DNA of 43,141 nucleotides from Phocaeicola_A sp964514145. Its GTDB lineage: Bacteria; Bacteroidota; Bacteroidia; Bacteroidales; Bacteroidaceae. Every line of letters starts with the position of its first letter. The first letter of the stretch is position 1. The translations under genes and the position numbers were made by a program. Below the pieces are notes generated by a model that was given only the letters and a program-made list of their open reading frames with translations, was not told the origin of the DNA and ran no database searches. Positions 1 to 8,351 of the stretch are shown here, one piece after another. The DNA is taken from assembly GCA_964514145.1 (NCBI GenBank), contig CAZEPM010000005.1, positions 1 through 43,141 of the forward strand, written 5' to 3'.

Positions 1-260
1 GTTGCTAAGTAAGGCTGTTCGTTGTGGAGTTGAGCCCTAGCCAGCAGACAAAGTAAGGCCACTCAGTCGGCCGATCATGTGAGATACCGACGCAGAGCAA
101 GTATAGGGATATCGATGGCTCTTGTTTTGTTTGGTTTTTCTTCATGTGTGTATGTCAGTCGCCGGTTGCCAATGCTTGTGACGATATGTGTCCGATGTCG
201 GTTTTACGGTGAATCGATGGGATGGATTATGCCACATGGCGTGTCTGCGTGAATAAAAAT
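1..260. other. Unassigned leader region, possibly the end of an RNA or upstream transcript
   Basis: No convincing reading frame crosses this stretch and it is more GC-rich than the AT-rich DNA after 250. It contains short complementary arms: GGCC...GGCC around 57-73, and AGAGC near 95-99 with GCTCT near 118-122 followed by a T/G-rich run, which could be a weak terminator of something upstream of the window. I compared it by eye with tmRNA, RNase P RNA and tRNA signatures and found none. Nothing more can be assigned. Confidence 0.2.
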
Positions 261-272
261 CCATACCCATAC

Positions 273-303
273 TTTGGTATTTGAAAGATTAAAGTTAATT
301 TTG
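273..303 (+). promoter_or_regulatory. Bacteroidales promoter of tig
   Basis: TTTG at 273-276, a 19-nt spacer, then TAATTTTG at 296-303, which fits the Bacteroides -33/-7 consensus (TTTG and TAnnTTTG). Transcription would start near 310, leaving a leader of about 55 nt before the ATG at 364. Confidence 0.75.
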
Positions 304-363
304 CGCACCTCTATGGAATAAGATATTTATATAAGTAATCATTAAAAAAACAGATTGTCAGAA

Positions 364-1719
364 ATGAACGTTTCGTTGCAAAACCTTGATAAGGTGAGTG
401 CGTTGCTCACCGTGAAGCTTGGTAGGGAGGACTATCAGGTGCGTGTGGAGAAATCCTTGAAAGATTTTCGTAAGAAAGCTAATATGCCGGGATTCCGCCC
501 GGGTATGGTTCCGATGGGACTGATCAAACGGCAATATGGAACGGCTATTACGGCTGAGGAAGTGAATAAAATCCTTCAGGAGAAGATCTATGAGTATTTG
601 CGTGAGAACAAGGTGAACATGTTGGGCGAGCCGCTTCCGGACGAGGAAAGACAACAGCCGATTGATTTCAGTAAAAACGAAGAGTTTGAGTTTGTTTTCG
701 ATATTGCATTGGCTCCTGAATTTGAGGTTGCGCTTAGTAAGGATGATGTTCTGGATTGTTATACGATTGATGTCAGTAACGATCTTATCGAGCGTCAGGT
801 AAACATGTATACGCAGCGTGGCGGTAAGTATGAGTCTGTGCAGGCTTATACGGAAGGTGATATGCTCAAAGGTGCGATTGCAGAACTTGACGAGCATGAC
901 AGTGTGAAGGAAGGTGGCATTCAGGTAGAGCATGCCGTGATGATGCCTTCTTATATGAAGAACGATGAACAAAAGGCTATCTTCGCATCGGCTAAGGTGA
1001 ACGAAGTGTTGGTGTTCAATCCGTATACGGCTTTTAATGGTAGTGAGGCTGAGTTGGCTTCTTTGTTAAAGATTAATAAAGAGGATGTGGCGAACGTAAA
1101 AAGTAATTTCAGTTTCCAAGTGGAAGAGATTACGCATTTCGTTCCGGGAAATCTTGATCAGGAATTGTTCGACAGTGTGTTTGGCAAGGATGTTGTCAGG
1201 AATGAAGAAGAGTTTCGTGTCAAAATCAAGAGCGAACTGGAAAAGCAGTTTGTAAATGACAGCGATTATAAGTTCCTCGTAGATCTTCGTAATTACATTA
1301 CGGAGAAAGTGGGTAAGTTGGAATTTCCTGATGCTTTGCTGAAGCGTATCATGTTGCTTAATAATAAAGAAAAAGGTGAGGCGTTCGTTTCGGAAAACTA
1401 TGACCGCAGTATTCAGGAGCTGACATGGCATTTGATCAAGGAGAAGCTGGTTGATTCCAACAATATCAAAGTCGAGAATGTTGATATCACGAATATGGCT
1501 AAAGAGGTGACTCGCATTCAGTTTGCTCAATATGGTATGCCGAACGTGCCCGAAGATGTGCTTGACAACTATGCCAAGGAAATGTTGAAGAAGAAAGAAA
1601 GTGTGGATTCGTTGGTTAACCGTTGCATTGAGTCGAAGTTGGCAAAAGCTGTCAAAGAACAAGTTACGCTAAACAACAAAACTGTATCTGTAGAAGATTT
1701 TAATAAGATGTTTGAATAA
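364..1719 (+). CDS. tig: Trigger factor, ribosome-associated chaperone
   Basis: Trigger factor docks at the ribosomal exit tunnel and shields nascent chains. The ATG at 364 gives 451 aa; an in-frame TTG nine bases upstream is less likely. The ribosome-binding signature GFRPGMVP falls at residues 43-50, the same place as the E. coli G-F-R loop. The N-terminal ribosome-binding domain covers about 1-115 and the helical C-terminal chaperone domain about 255-451. The middle (about 130-245) occupies the position of the FKBP-type prolyl isomerase domain, but I cannot see the usual active-site motifs (E. coli MIPGFEDG and YHAENLKG), so isomerase activity is doubtful. It is followed by clpP and clpX, the common grouping of co-translational folding with Clp proteolysis. 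Identity is secure from full-length resemblance to Bacteroidales trigger factors. Confidence 0.96.
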   Translation: MNVSLQNLDKVSALLTVKLGREDYQVRVEKSLKDFRKKANMPGFRPGMVPMGLIKRQYGTAITAEEVNKILQEKIYEYLRENKVNMLGEPLPDEERQQPIDFSKNEEFEFVFDIALAPEFEVALSKDDVLDCYTIDVSNDLIERQVNMYTQRGGKYESVQAYTEGDMLKGAIAELDEHDSVKEGGIQVEHAVMMPSYMKNDEQKAIFASAKVNEVLVFNPYTAFNGSEAELASLLKINKEDVANVKSNFSFQVEEITHFVPGNLDQELFDSVFGKDVVRNEEEFRVKIKSELEKQFVNDSDYKFLVDLRNYITEKVGKLEFPDALLKRIMLLNNKEKGEAFVSENYDRSIQELTWHLIKEKLVDSNNIKVENVDITNMAKEVTRIQFAQYGMPNVPEDVLDNYAKEMLKKKESVDSLVNRCIESKLAKAVKEQVTLNNKTVSVEDFNKMFE

Positions 1720-1752
1720 GCGCTCTTTTATAAGTGCTAAATCTTCCTAAAG

Positions 1753-1813
1753 GGAGGCCTTTGGCAGAACGAATATTGTACATTTGTCACAATATTAAAG
1801 GCCAGAGGCCTCC
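1753..1813 (+). promoter_or_regulatory. Long hairpin with a -7 box in its loop, between tig and clpP
   Basis: GGAGGCCTTTGGC (1753-1765) pairs with GCCAGAGGCCTCC (1801-1813): 13 pairs with one G-U. Inside it AATATTGT (1772-1779) pairs with ACAATATT (1789-1796), leaving a 9-nt loop. TACATTTG (1779-1786), a match to the Bacteroides -7 box, overlaps the top of the inner stem. As RNA it could act as an attenuator, partial terminator or processing site between tig and clpP; as DNA it could hold a clpP promoter. There is no T-run after the stem, so it is not a standard intrinsic terminator. Confidence 0.6.
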
Positions 1814-1845
1814 TCTTGGTATGTAATGTAACTAATACAGTATAT

Positions 1846-2511
1846 ATGATAAACGATTTTAAGAACTACGCAACGAAACATTTGGGTGTGAGTAGCATGG
1901 TGTTGGATGATGTGATTAAGTCGCAATCTTATCTTAATCCTTATATCTTGGAAGAACGTCAGTTGAACGTGACACAGCTCGATGTGTTTTCGCGTTTGAT
2001 GATGGATCGTATTATTTTTTTGGGTACCCAAATTGATGACTATACGGCCAATACGTTACAAGCACAGTTGCTCTATCTTGACTCGGTAGATCCGGGTAAG
2101 GACATTTCGATTTATATCAATTCTCCGGGCGGTTCGGTGTATGCCGGCTTGGGTATTTACGACACGATGCAGTTTATTACCAGTGATGTGGCTACTATCT
2201 GTACGGGTATGGCGGCATCTATGGCAGCCGTATTGCTTGTTGCCGGTAAGGAAGGTAAACGTTCGGCATTGACTCATTCGCGTGTGATGATTCATCAACC
2301 GATGGGAGGTGCGCAGGGACAAGCATCGGATATCGAAATAACGGCTCGTGAGATACAGAAGTTGAAGAAAGAACTTTATACCATCATTGCGGAACATTCG
2401 CATACGGATTTTGATAAAGTTTGGGCAGACTCGGATCGTGATTATTGGATGACTGCCGATGAGGCCCGCGAGTATGGTATGATTGATGAAGTATTAGCTC
2501 GGAAGAAATAA
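1846..2511 (+). CDS. clpP: ATP-dependent Clp protease proteolytic subunit
   Basis: ClpP forms the tetradecameric serine-protease barrel that degrades substrates unfolded by ClpX. The ATG at 1846 gives 221 aa. A longer reading from TTG at 1816 would start right against the upstream hairpin and adds ten residues without family support. The catalytic triad is visible: Ser125 in GMAASMAA, His150 in MIHQPMGG and Asp199 in SDRDYWM, each offset by 14 from E. coli precursor numbering. The oligomer and substrate-binding segment NSPGGSV is at 92-98. clpX follows after 24 nt, so the two are probably cotranscribed and the protease and its unfoldase are made together. Confidence 0.97.
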   Translation: MINDFKNYATKHLGVSSMVLDDVIKSQSYLNPYILEERQLNVTQLDVFSRLMMDRIIFLGTQIDDYTANTLQAQLLYLDSVDPGKDISIYINSPGGSVYAGLGIYDTMQFITSDVATICTGMAASMAAVLLVAGKEGKRSALTHSRVMIHQPMGGAQGQASDIEITAREIQKLKKELYTIIAEHSHTDFDKVWADSDRDYWMTADEAREYGMIDEVLARKK

Positions 2512-2535
2512 CTCAAGATTTTAAGCATAAGACTA

Positions 2536-3771
2536 ATGGCTAAAGAAAAGAGATATTGCAGTTTTTGCGGTCGATCTGAAAATGAAATAAATTTTCTTAT
2601 AACCGGTATGGAGGGATGTATCTGTGATGAATGTGCTTCCCAGGCTTATGAGATTTCCAAAGAGGCAAGAGGGGAGGCGATGAAAGGAAAACTTTCGACA
2701 CTCGACATGAGCATGCTTCCAAAACCTAAAGAGATAAAGGATTTTTTAGATTTGTATGTGATAGGGCAAGATGATGCGAAGCGCTATCTGTCTGTTTCGG
2801 TGTATAATCATTATAAACGTTTGCTTCAGAAAGATAGTGCAGACGATGTGGAAATCGAGAAATCGAACATTATTATGGTTGGCAGTACCGGTACGGGTAA
2901 GACCTTGCTGGCACGTACGATTGCGAAATTACTTCATGTTCCTTTTACCATTGTTGATGCGACAGTATTGACGGAAGCCGGTTATGTGGGTGAGGATGTC
3001 GAAAGTATCCTGACACGACTTCTCCAAGTAGCCGATTACAATGTGGCAGAAGCTGAACGAGGTATTGTTTTCATAGACGAGATAGACAAGATTGCTCGTA
3101 AGGGCGACAACCCGTCTATTACGCGCGATGTGAGCGGTGAAGGTGTTCAGCAGGGTTTGCTTAAGTTGTTGGAAGGGTCAATTGTTAATGTGCCTCCTCA
3201 GGGTGGACGCAAACATCCTGAACAAAAAATGATTCCGGTCAATACGAAAAATATCCTGTTTATTTGCGGAGGTGCTTTTGATGGCATTGAGAAGAAAATT
3301 GCTCAACGTCTGAATACGCATGTTGTGGGTTATGGATCCGTGCAGCACACACATCGTATAGATAAGAACAATTTCTTGCAATATATTGCGCCGCAAGATT
3401 TAAAATCATTTGGTCTGATTCCTGAAATTATTGGACGTTTGCCTGTACTGACGTATCTGAATCCATTGGATAGGAAAGCACTTCGTAGTATTCTTACGGA
3501 ACCCAAAAATTCGATTATTAAGCAATATATCAAACTGTTTGAGATGGATGGAGTCGTGTTGACTTTTCAGCCGGAAGTTTATGAGTTTATTGTGGATAAG
3601 GCAATGGAATATAAACTAGGTGCGCGCGGATTACGCTCTATTGTGGAAACCATTATGATGGACGTGATGTTTGAAACGCCTTCAGAAAAAATATCGACTT
3701 ATGAGGTGACCTTAGATTATGCAAAGAAGCAATTGGAAAAAGCGAACTTGTCGCGTTTGCAGGCGGATTAA
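2536..3771 (+). CDS. clpX: ClpX, AAA+ unfoldase of the ClpXP protease
   Basis: The protein (411 aa) recognises tagged substrates, unfolds them with ATP and threads them into ClpP. The N-terminal zinc-binding domain has C8-x2-C11 and C30-x2-C33. Walker A GSTGTGKT is at 116-123, Walker B with IDEID around 180-184, the pore loop GYVG at 149-152 and sensor-2 GARGLR at 362-367. The loop that in E. coli carries IGF and docks on ClpP reads VGY here (264-266, after NTHV), which I recall as usual in this phylum and which still sits beside a ClpP gene. It lies 24 nt after clpP. Length and order of motifs are standard. Confidence 0.97.
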   Translation: MAKEKRYCSFCGRSENEINFLITGMEGCICDECASQAYEISKEARGEAMKGKLSTLDMSMLPKPKEIKDFLDLYVIGQDDAKRYLSVSVYNHYKRLLQKDSADDVEIEKSNIIMVGSTGTGKTLLARTIAKLLHVPFTIVDATVLTEAGYVGEDVESILTRLLQVADYNVAEAERGIVFIDEIDKIARKGDNPSITRDVSGEGVQQGLLKLLEGSIVNVPPQGGRKHPEQKMIPVNTKNILFICGGAFDGIEKKIAQRLNTHVVGYGSVQHTHRIDKNNFLQYIAPQDLKSFGLIPEIIGRLPVLTYLNPLDRKALRSILTEPKNSIIKQYIKLFEMDGVVLTFQPEVYEFIVDKAMEYKLGARGLRSIVETIMMDVMFETPSEKISTYEVTLDYAKKQLEKANLSRLQAD

Positions 3772-3833
3772 TAAATGTTCGGGTGTGAAAATGCGATTAA
3801 AGTAAAACTAAGAATAAAAAACTGTCGGAATTA

Positions 3834-3866
3834 TTTGTACTTTATGATTAGTTGTTTATAAATTTG
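3834..3866 (+). promoter_or_regulatory. Bacteroidales promoter of recQ
   Basis: TTTG at 3834-3837, a 21-nt spacer, and TAAATTTG at 3859-3866. The predicted start of transcription near 3873 supports recQ being its own unit, separate from clpPX. Confidence 0.7.
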
Positions 3867-3922
3867 TTAGTCATTCATTTTAATTTGTACATTTATTAAT
3901 GATACGAAATAAGGAGAATATT

Positions 3923-6103
3923 ATGACAGATAAGACTGAACTGACAGCGCAACTGAAAAAGTACTTTGGTTTCGATACTTTTAAAGGCGATCAGGAGGCA
4001 ATCATTCGAAACTTGATGTCGGGCAATGATACTTTTGTGTTGATGCCTACAGGTGGCGGTAAGTCTTTGTGTTATCAGCTTCCTTCATTATTGATGGAGG
4101 GAATATCGATTGTTATATCTCCTTTGATTGCTTTAATGAAAAATCAAGTGGATGTTATGCGTAATTTGAGTGAAGAAGATGGTATAGCTCATTTTATCAA
4201 CTCTTCGCTTAATAAAACGGCCATAGATCAGGTGAAAAGCGATATCCTTTCAGGCAAGACGAAACTGCTGTATGTGGCTCCTGAGTCTTTGACGAAAGAA
4301 GAAAATATCGAATTTCTTAGAACAGTTAAGATCTCATTTTATGCTATAGATGAGGCTCATTGTATATCTGAATGGGGACATGATTTTAGACCTGAATATC
4401 GAAACATACAGCCTACGATAAATAAAATCGGACACGCTCCGATTATAGCGTTAACCGCCACAGCGACAGATAAGGTAAGGAGTGATATTAAGAAGAGTCT
4501 AGGTATTGTTGACGCTAAAGAGTTCAGATCTTCTTTTAATCGTCCGAATTTGTACTATGAAGTACGTCCGAAGACTAGAAATATCGATAAAGATATCATT
4601 AAGTACATAAAAGCGAATGCCGGAAAATCGGGAATAATTTATTGTCTGAGTCGTAAGGAAGTTGAAGAATTTGCAGAAATATTGTGTGTGAATAATATTA
4701 ATGCGCGAGCTTATCATGCTGGAATGGATTCAGCAACTCGTTCCGCTACTCAGGATGATTTCTTGATGGAAAAAATAGATGTGATTGTGGCAACAATTGC
4801 ATTTGGTATGGGTATTGATAAGCCGGATGTTCGTTATGTTATACATTATGATATGCCTAAGAGTCTTGAAGGATATTATCAAGAGACTGGGCGTGCGGGA
4901 CGCGATGGTGGAGAAGGAAACTGTATCGCATATTATTCCAATAGAGATCTTCAGAAATTGGAAAAGTTTATGGAAAGCAAACCTGTGGCAGAACAGAATA
5001 TTGGCCGTCAGCTTCTGCAAGAAACAGCTGCGTATGCCGAATCTTCCGTATGTCGTAGAAAACTGTTATTGCATTATTTTGGAGAAATCTATACGGAAGA
5101 TAATTGTGGAAATTGTGATAATTGTTTAAATCCAAAAAAACAAGTGGAAGCTCAAGATTTATTATGTACCGTTATCGAAACGGTATTAGCGATAAAGGAA
5201 AATTTCAAAACAGAATATGTGATAGATGTGATCCTAGGAAAAGAAACAACAGAAATTTTGAATCATGAGCATGAAGAGTTAGAAAACTTTGGGGCTGGTA
5301 CGGGAGAGGAGGAAAAGTTCTGGAATGCAGTTATTCGTCAGGCTTTAATTGCAGGATATCTGTCTAAGGATGTAGAAAACTATGGATTGCTGAAAGTTAC
5401 AGCTGAAGGTAAAAAGTTCTTAAAATATCCGAAATCGTTTAAGATAACGGAAGATAATGATTTTAAAGAGGAAGACGAGGAAGCACCCGTACGGGGTGGT
5501 GGCGTGTGTGCTGTAGATCCAACCTTATATTCAATGTTGAAAGATCTACGAAAGAAGTTGTCGAAAAAACTGATGGTCCCACCATACGTTATCTTCCAAG
5601 ATCTATCGCTTGAAGCAATGGCTACGATCTATCCGATTACTCTTGAGGAGTTGCAGAATATTCCAGGAGTAGGTGCAGGAAAAGCTAAACGATATGGAAA
5701 AGAGTTTTGTGAATTAATTAAACGACACTGTGAAGAAAATGAAATAGAACGTCCTGAAGATATGCGAGTGCGTACAGTTGTCAATAAATCAAAACTGAAG
5801 GTCTCCATTATTCAAAGTATTGATCGTAAGGTATCGTTCTATGACATAGCGATGGTGAAGGGGATCGAATATAACGAACTGCTCGACGAAGTAGAAGCGA
5901 TTGTTTATTCCGGAACGAAACTAAACATAGATTATTTCTTAGAGGAGGATATGGACGAAGATCGGGTGCAAGAAATCTATGATTATTTTAAAGAGTCTAC
6001 AACCGATAAAATTGAAGATGCGATGGAAGAGCTAGGAGATGATTATACCGAAGAAGAAATCCGTCTTGTTCGTATTAAGTTTATCTCTGAAATGGCCAAT
6101 TAA
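3923..6103 (+). CDS. recQ: ATP-dependent DNA helicase RecQ
   Basis: A 3'-5' superfamily 2 helicase for recombination and replication-fork repair, 726 aa. The ATG at 3923 is preferred over the in-frame ATG at 3899 because AAGGAG (3911-3916) lies six bases before it. Motif I TGGGKS is at 43-48, the DEAH box at 143-146, and the motif VI region QETGRAGRDG at 320-329. The RecQ zinc site uses C377, C395, C398 and C401. An HRDC domain (about 532-603) with PGVGAGKAKRYG is followed by a tail of about 115 residues (610-726) resembling the HTH_40 extension of Bacteroidetes RecQ proteins. The tail is acidic near its end. Identity is firm; the role of the tail is inferred. Confidence 0.95.
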   Translation: MTDKTELTAQLKKYFGFDTFKGDQEAIIRNLMSGNDTFVLMPTGGGKSLCYQLPSLLMEGISIVISPLIALMKNQVDVMRNLSEEDGIAHFINSSLNKTAIDQVKSDILSGKTKLLYVAPESLTKEENIEFLRTVKISFYAIDEAHCISEWGHDFRPEYRNIQPTINKIGHAPIIALTATATDKVRSDIKKSLGIVDAKEFRSSFNRPNLYYEVRPKTRNIDKDIIKYIKANAGKSGIIYCLSRKEVEEFAEILCVNNINARAYHAGMDSATRSATQDDFLMEKIDVIVATIAFGMGIDKPDVRYVIHYDMPKSLEGYYQETGRAGRDGGEGNCIAYYSNRDLQKLEKFMESKPVAEQNIGRQLLQETAAYAESSVCRRKLLLHYFGEIYTEDNCGNCDNCLNPKKQVEAQDLLCTVIETVLAIKENFKTEYVIDVILGKETTEILNHEHEELENFGAGTGEEEKFWNAVIRQALIAGYLSKDVENYGLLKVTAEGKKFLKYPKSFKITEDNDFKEEDEEAPVRGGGVCAVDPTLYSMLKDLRKKLSKKLMVPPYVIFQDLSLEAMATIYPITLEELQNIPGVGAGKAKRYGKEFCELIKRHCEENEIERPEDMRVRTVVNKSKLKVSIIQSIDRKVSFYDIAMVKGIEYNELLDEVEAIVYSGTKLNIDYFLEEDMDEDRVQEIYDYFKESTTDKIEDAMEELGDDYTEEEIRLVRIKFISEMAN

Positions 6104-6216
6104 GGTGGGCAAAACCATAAACGCTATAACAAGGATTTTTGAGGAAAGATTCCTATTTATTTCATTAAAGAGTAACTATCTTTAATCTTGCATTAATAGT
6201 GTATCTAGGGATGCAG

Positions 6217-6248
6217 TTTGGTAAGTTCTGTATATGTTCATATATTTA
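6217..6248 (+). promoter_or_regulatory. Probable promoter of the ROK glucokinase gene
   Basis: TTTG at 6217-6220, a 20-nt spacer and TATATTTA at 6241-6248. The last base departs from the TAnnTTTG consensus, so this is a moderate match. The leader to the ATG at 6286 would be about 30 nt. Confidence 0.45.
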
Positions 6249-6285
6249 TCGCAATTTAACAAGATCATAAAATGAATAGCATAAT

Positions 6286-7251
6286 ATGAATTTAGATATA
6301 GAAAAACCTTATGTCATAGGGGTGGATCTCGGTGGAACCAATACAGTGATAGGACTGGTTGATGCGTGTGGTAATATCTTGGCAACTAACAGTCTGAAAA
6401 CGCAACGCTACCCTCATATAGATGAATACGTGGCGGTTGTTTGTCAATATTTGACTATAATGGTTGAGGCTAATGGAGGATGGGATAATGTAAAAGGAAT
6501 GGGTATCGACGCACCTAATGGGAATTATTTTAAGGGTACAATAGAGTCAGCTCCTAACTTACCATGGAAAGGAATTATACCGTTGGCCCAACTATTTCAA
6601 CAGCAGTTGGGTATTCCGGTTCGTTTGACAAACGACGCTAATGCTGCAGCCTTAGGCGAGATGACTTACGGAGCGGCTAAGGGGATGAAAGATTTCATTA
6701 TGATAACCTTAGGTACAGGAGTCGGTAGTGGCATAGTGGTTAACGGTCAACTGCTTTACGGACACGATGGACTTGCTGGAGAGTTGGGACATGTGATTGT
6801 CGAGCGAAATGGTCGTTTATGCGAATGTGGCAGACGAGGTTGTTTAGAGACATATTGTTCGGCAACGGGCATTGTTCGGACTGCACGCGAACGTTTGATA
6901 GAGACTGATATGCCTAGTCTGCTACGTAAAATTCAAACCGATAAGCTGATTTCAAAAGACATTTATGACGCTGCGGTTAGCGGAGATTTTCTGGCAAGAG
7001 ATATATTCAGATTCACCGGTAGGGTATTGGGTGAGTCTTTGGCCAATTTTATAGCCTTTTCCAATCCGGAAGCCATTGTGCTTTTTGGAGGATTGGCCAA
7101 AGCCGGCGATTATCTGATGCATCCTTTGCAAGAAGCCATGGAGGCTAATACGATGCCAATTTATCGGGGAAAAACCAAACTGTTGTTCTCGCAACTCAAA
7201 GATGCTGATGCGGCTATTTTGGGAGCCAGTTCCTTGATAGAGATAATCTAA
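6286..7251 (+). CDS. glk: ROK-family glucokinase
   Basis: A cytoplasmic sugar kinase (321 aa) that probably phosphorylates glucose with ATP to glucose-6-phosphate. The N-terminal phosphate-binding motif GVDLGGTNT is near residues 13-21. The catalytic region LTNDANAAALGE is around 119-130, and ITLGTGVGSG follows. The ROK zinc motif CECGRRGCLE with upstream GELGH is present at about 165-190, which is characteristic of ROK glucokinases. Length is typical. It has its own promoter after recQ and ends in a strong hairpin facing the convergent MaoC-like gene. Another hexose or N-acetylhexosamine substrate cannot be excluded, since ROK specificity is hard to read by eye. Confidence 0.88.
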   Translation: MNLDIEKPYVIGVDLGGTNTVIGLVDACGNILATNSLKTQRYPHIDEYVAVVCQYLTIMVEANGGWDNVKGMGIDAPNGNYFKGTIESAPNLPWKGIIPLAQLFQQQLGIPVRLTNDANAAALGEMTYGAAKGMKDFIMITLGTGVGSGIVVNGQLLYGHDGLAGELGHVIVERNGRLCECGRRGCLETYCSATGIVRTARERLIETDMPSLLRKIQTDKLISKDIYDAAVSGDFLARDIFRFTGRVLGESLANFIAFSNPEAIVLFGGLAKAGDYLMHPLQEAMEANTMPIYRGKTKLLFSQLKDADAAILGASSLIEII

Positions 7252-7306
7252 CATGAAGTCAGTAATAGCCGATGGGTGGTTTAAACGAATAACATAGAGG
7301 GGAAAA

Positions 7307-7362
7307 ACACACGCACGAAAACGAACTGTTCCAGAGTTCGAGTTTCGTGTGTGTATCTTTTT
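7307..7362. terminator. Bidirectional intrinsic terminator between convergent genes
   Basis: The arm running from ACACACG (7307) through CGAACT (about 7327) pairs with AGTTCG...CGTGTGTGT (about 7335-7354), forming a stem of around 18 pairs with small bulges. CTTTTT follows on the plus strand, and a five-A run at 7303-7307 gives a U-tract for the minus strand. It can serve both the glucokinase gene and the MaoC-like gene. Confidence 0.85.
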
Positions 7363-7389
7363 GTGACACTGCCAGATACGAAGTCGTTT

Positions 7390-7854
7390 TTAATTGAAAT
7401 AATAAAGAAATGTGGCAATACCTTCCAAAGCTTTTTTGGACTGATCCTTGATTTCAATACTAAATTTGATTTCAGCTTTGATCACACCTCGCAGGTTGGT
7501 CAGCGAATGAAGTGTTGTAACCAGTCGTACACTTTGGCCTACCAATACTACCTGTCCGAATTTCATTTTGTCCAGTCCGTAGTTAATCATCATTTTCAGA
7601 TTGTGCACCTCTATGATTTGATTCCAAAGGTAAGGCAGCAGAGAGAGTGTCAGATAGCCATGTGCAATAGTTGAGTGAAAAGGACTTTCCGTTTTAGCTC
7701 GTTCGGGATCTGTGTGAATCCATTGATGGTCGAGTGTAGCATCAGCAAAAAGATTGATACGCTCTTGTGTGATTTCTAGGTAATCAGATTTACCAATGAT
7801 TTGTCCTGTCAGCTTTGCGAAGTCGTCGTACGAACCAATAATTACTTTGCTCAT
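7390..7854 (-). CDS. MaoC-like (R)-specific enoyl-CoA hydratase family protein
   Basis: A 154-aa single hot-dog domain protein of the MaoC dehydratase family, which hydrates trans-2-enoyl-CoA or ACP thioesters. The hydratase-2 motif is visible: Asp42 and His47 in LDHQWIHTDPERA, then PFHSTIAHGYLTLSLLP. The Bacteroidales form is a stand-alone cytoplasmic protein; its physiological substrate is not evident here. It is transcribed alone, with a -7 box about 130 nt upstream and a shared terminator downstream. No polyhydroxyalkanoate genes are nearby, so a PhaJ-like role is unsupported. Confidence 0.85.
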   Translation of the reverse strand: MSKVIIGSYDDFAKLTGQIIGKSDYLEITQERINLFADATLDHQWIHTDPERAKTESPFHSTIAHGYLTLSLLPYLWNQIIEVHNLKMMINYGLDKMKFGQVVLVGQSVRLVTTLHSLTNLRGVIKAEIKFSIEIKDQSKKALEGIATFLYYFN

Positions 7855-7984
7855 GATAGTTTCTTTTTAAAATTAGTGCTATAAGGATATATTTATATTT
7901 GAGTTTAACAGCCTGTTACTGGTTCAACCAAATTGATCGTCATCTCTCTGTGTCATATTGCGATTAGAATTTTAGCAAACAATG

Positions 7985-7992
7985 CAAAGTTA
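7985..7992 (-). promoter_or_regulatory. -7 box of the MaoC-like gene
   Basis: Read on the minus strand this is TAACTTTG followed by CATTG, matching TAnnTTTG. It implies a leader of about 120 nt before the ATG at 7854. No clear -33 TTTG was found at the ideal spacing. Confidence 0.5.
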
Positions 7993-8195
7993 CATATATA
8001 TGCGACTAGATGCATGCAGGATAGTCAATTTTTTAAGGCTTCTTGTGTGAATTTGTTTTAGCTTTTTTGATATCTACCCTTGTTTTTACAGCTTTAGATG
8101 ATGGGATTAGAGAAAGGCACATTGTTTTTTTCTATGCAAGGCTTTGTAGACCACAGGATTGTAACGATTTAAGCGCCGTTTGGTTGCGTGGTGAA

Positions 8196-8328
8196 GTTAA
8201 TTTTCGACAAGGCTCTTTCCTGTTCTCTGATAAAACTGTCTCGGTTTGCCGACAGACAAGACCTGGTTAGCAACGAGACTGGGCCTTGTCAGTATCCTGA
8301 TAAGGCCTGGTAGTTATCCGATAAAGTC
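8196..8328. repeat. Degenerate 22-bp-period tandem repeat
   Basis: Four consecutive 22-bp segments (8222-8243, 8244-8265, 8266-8287, 8288-8309) and a 19-bp one (8310-8328) each begin GT and mostly contain a form of CYGAYAA followed by a CTG- or GTC-like end, for example CTGATAAGGCCTG and CCGATAAAGTC. A looser copy with CGACAAGG lies at 8196-8221. The period is exact although the copies are divergent. The array sits just past the stop of the minus-strand NMO-like gene, in a 497-bp region with no credible gene. Confidence 0.6.
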
Positions 8329-8351
8329 GTTGCGAATAAATTTCCCCAAAG

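Noticed and set aside
358..972. 204-codon ORF antisense to tig
   Set aside because: Shadow of the trigger factor reading frame; lacks ribosome site and family resemblance.
8043..8270. 75-codon plus-strand ORF between the MaoC and NMO-like genes
   Set aside because: No ribosome site or family resemblance, and its 3' part is made of the 22-bp repeat units.
8196..8328. CRISPR array
   Set aside because: Units are head-to-tail without unique spacers, diverge strongly, and no cas genes are present.
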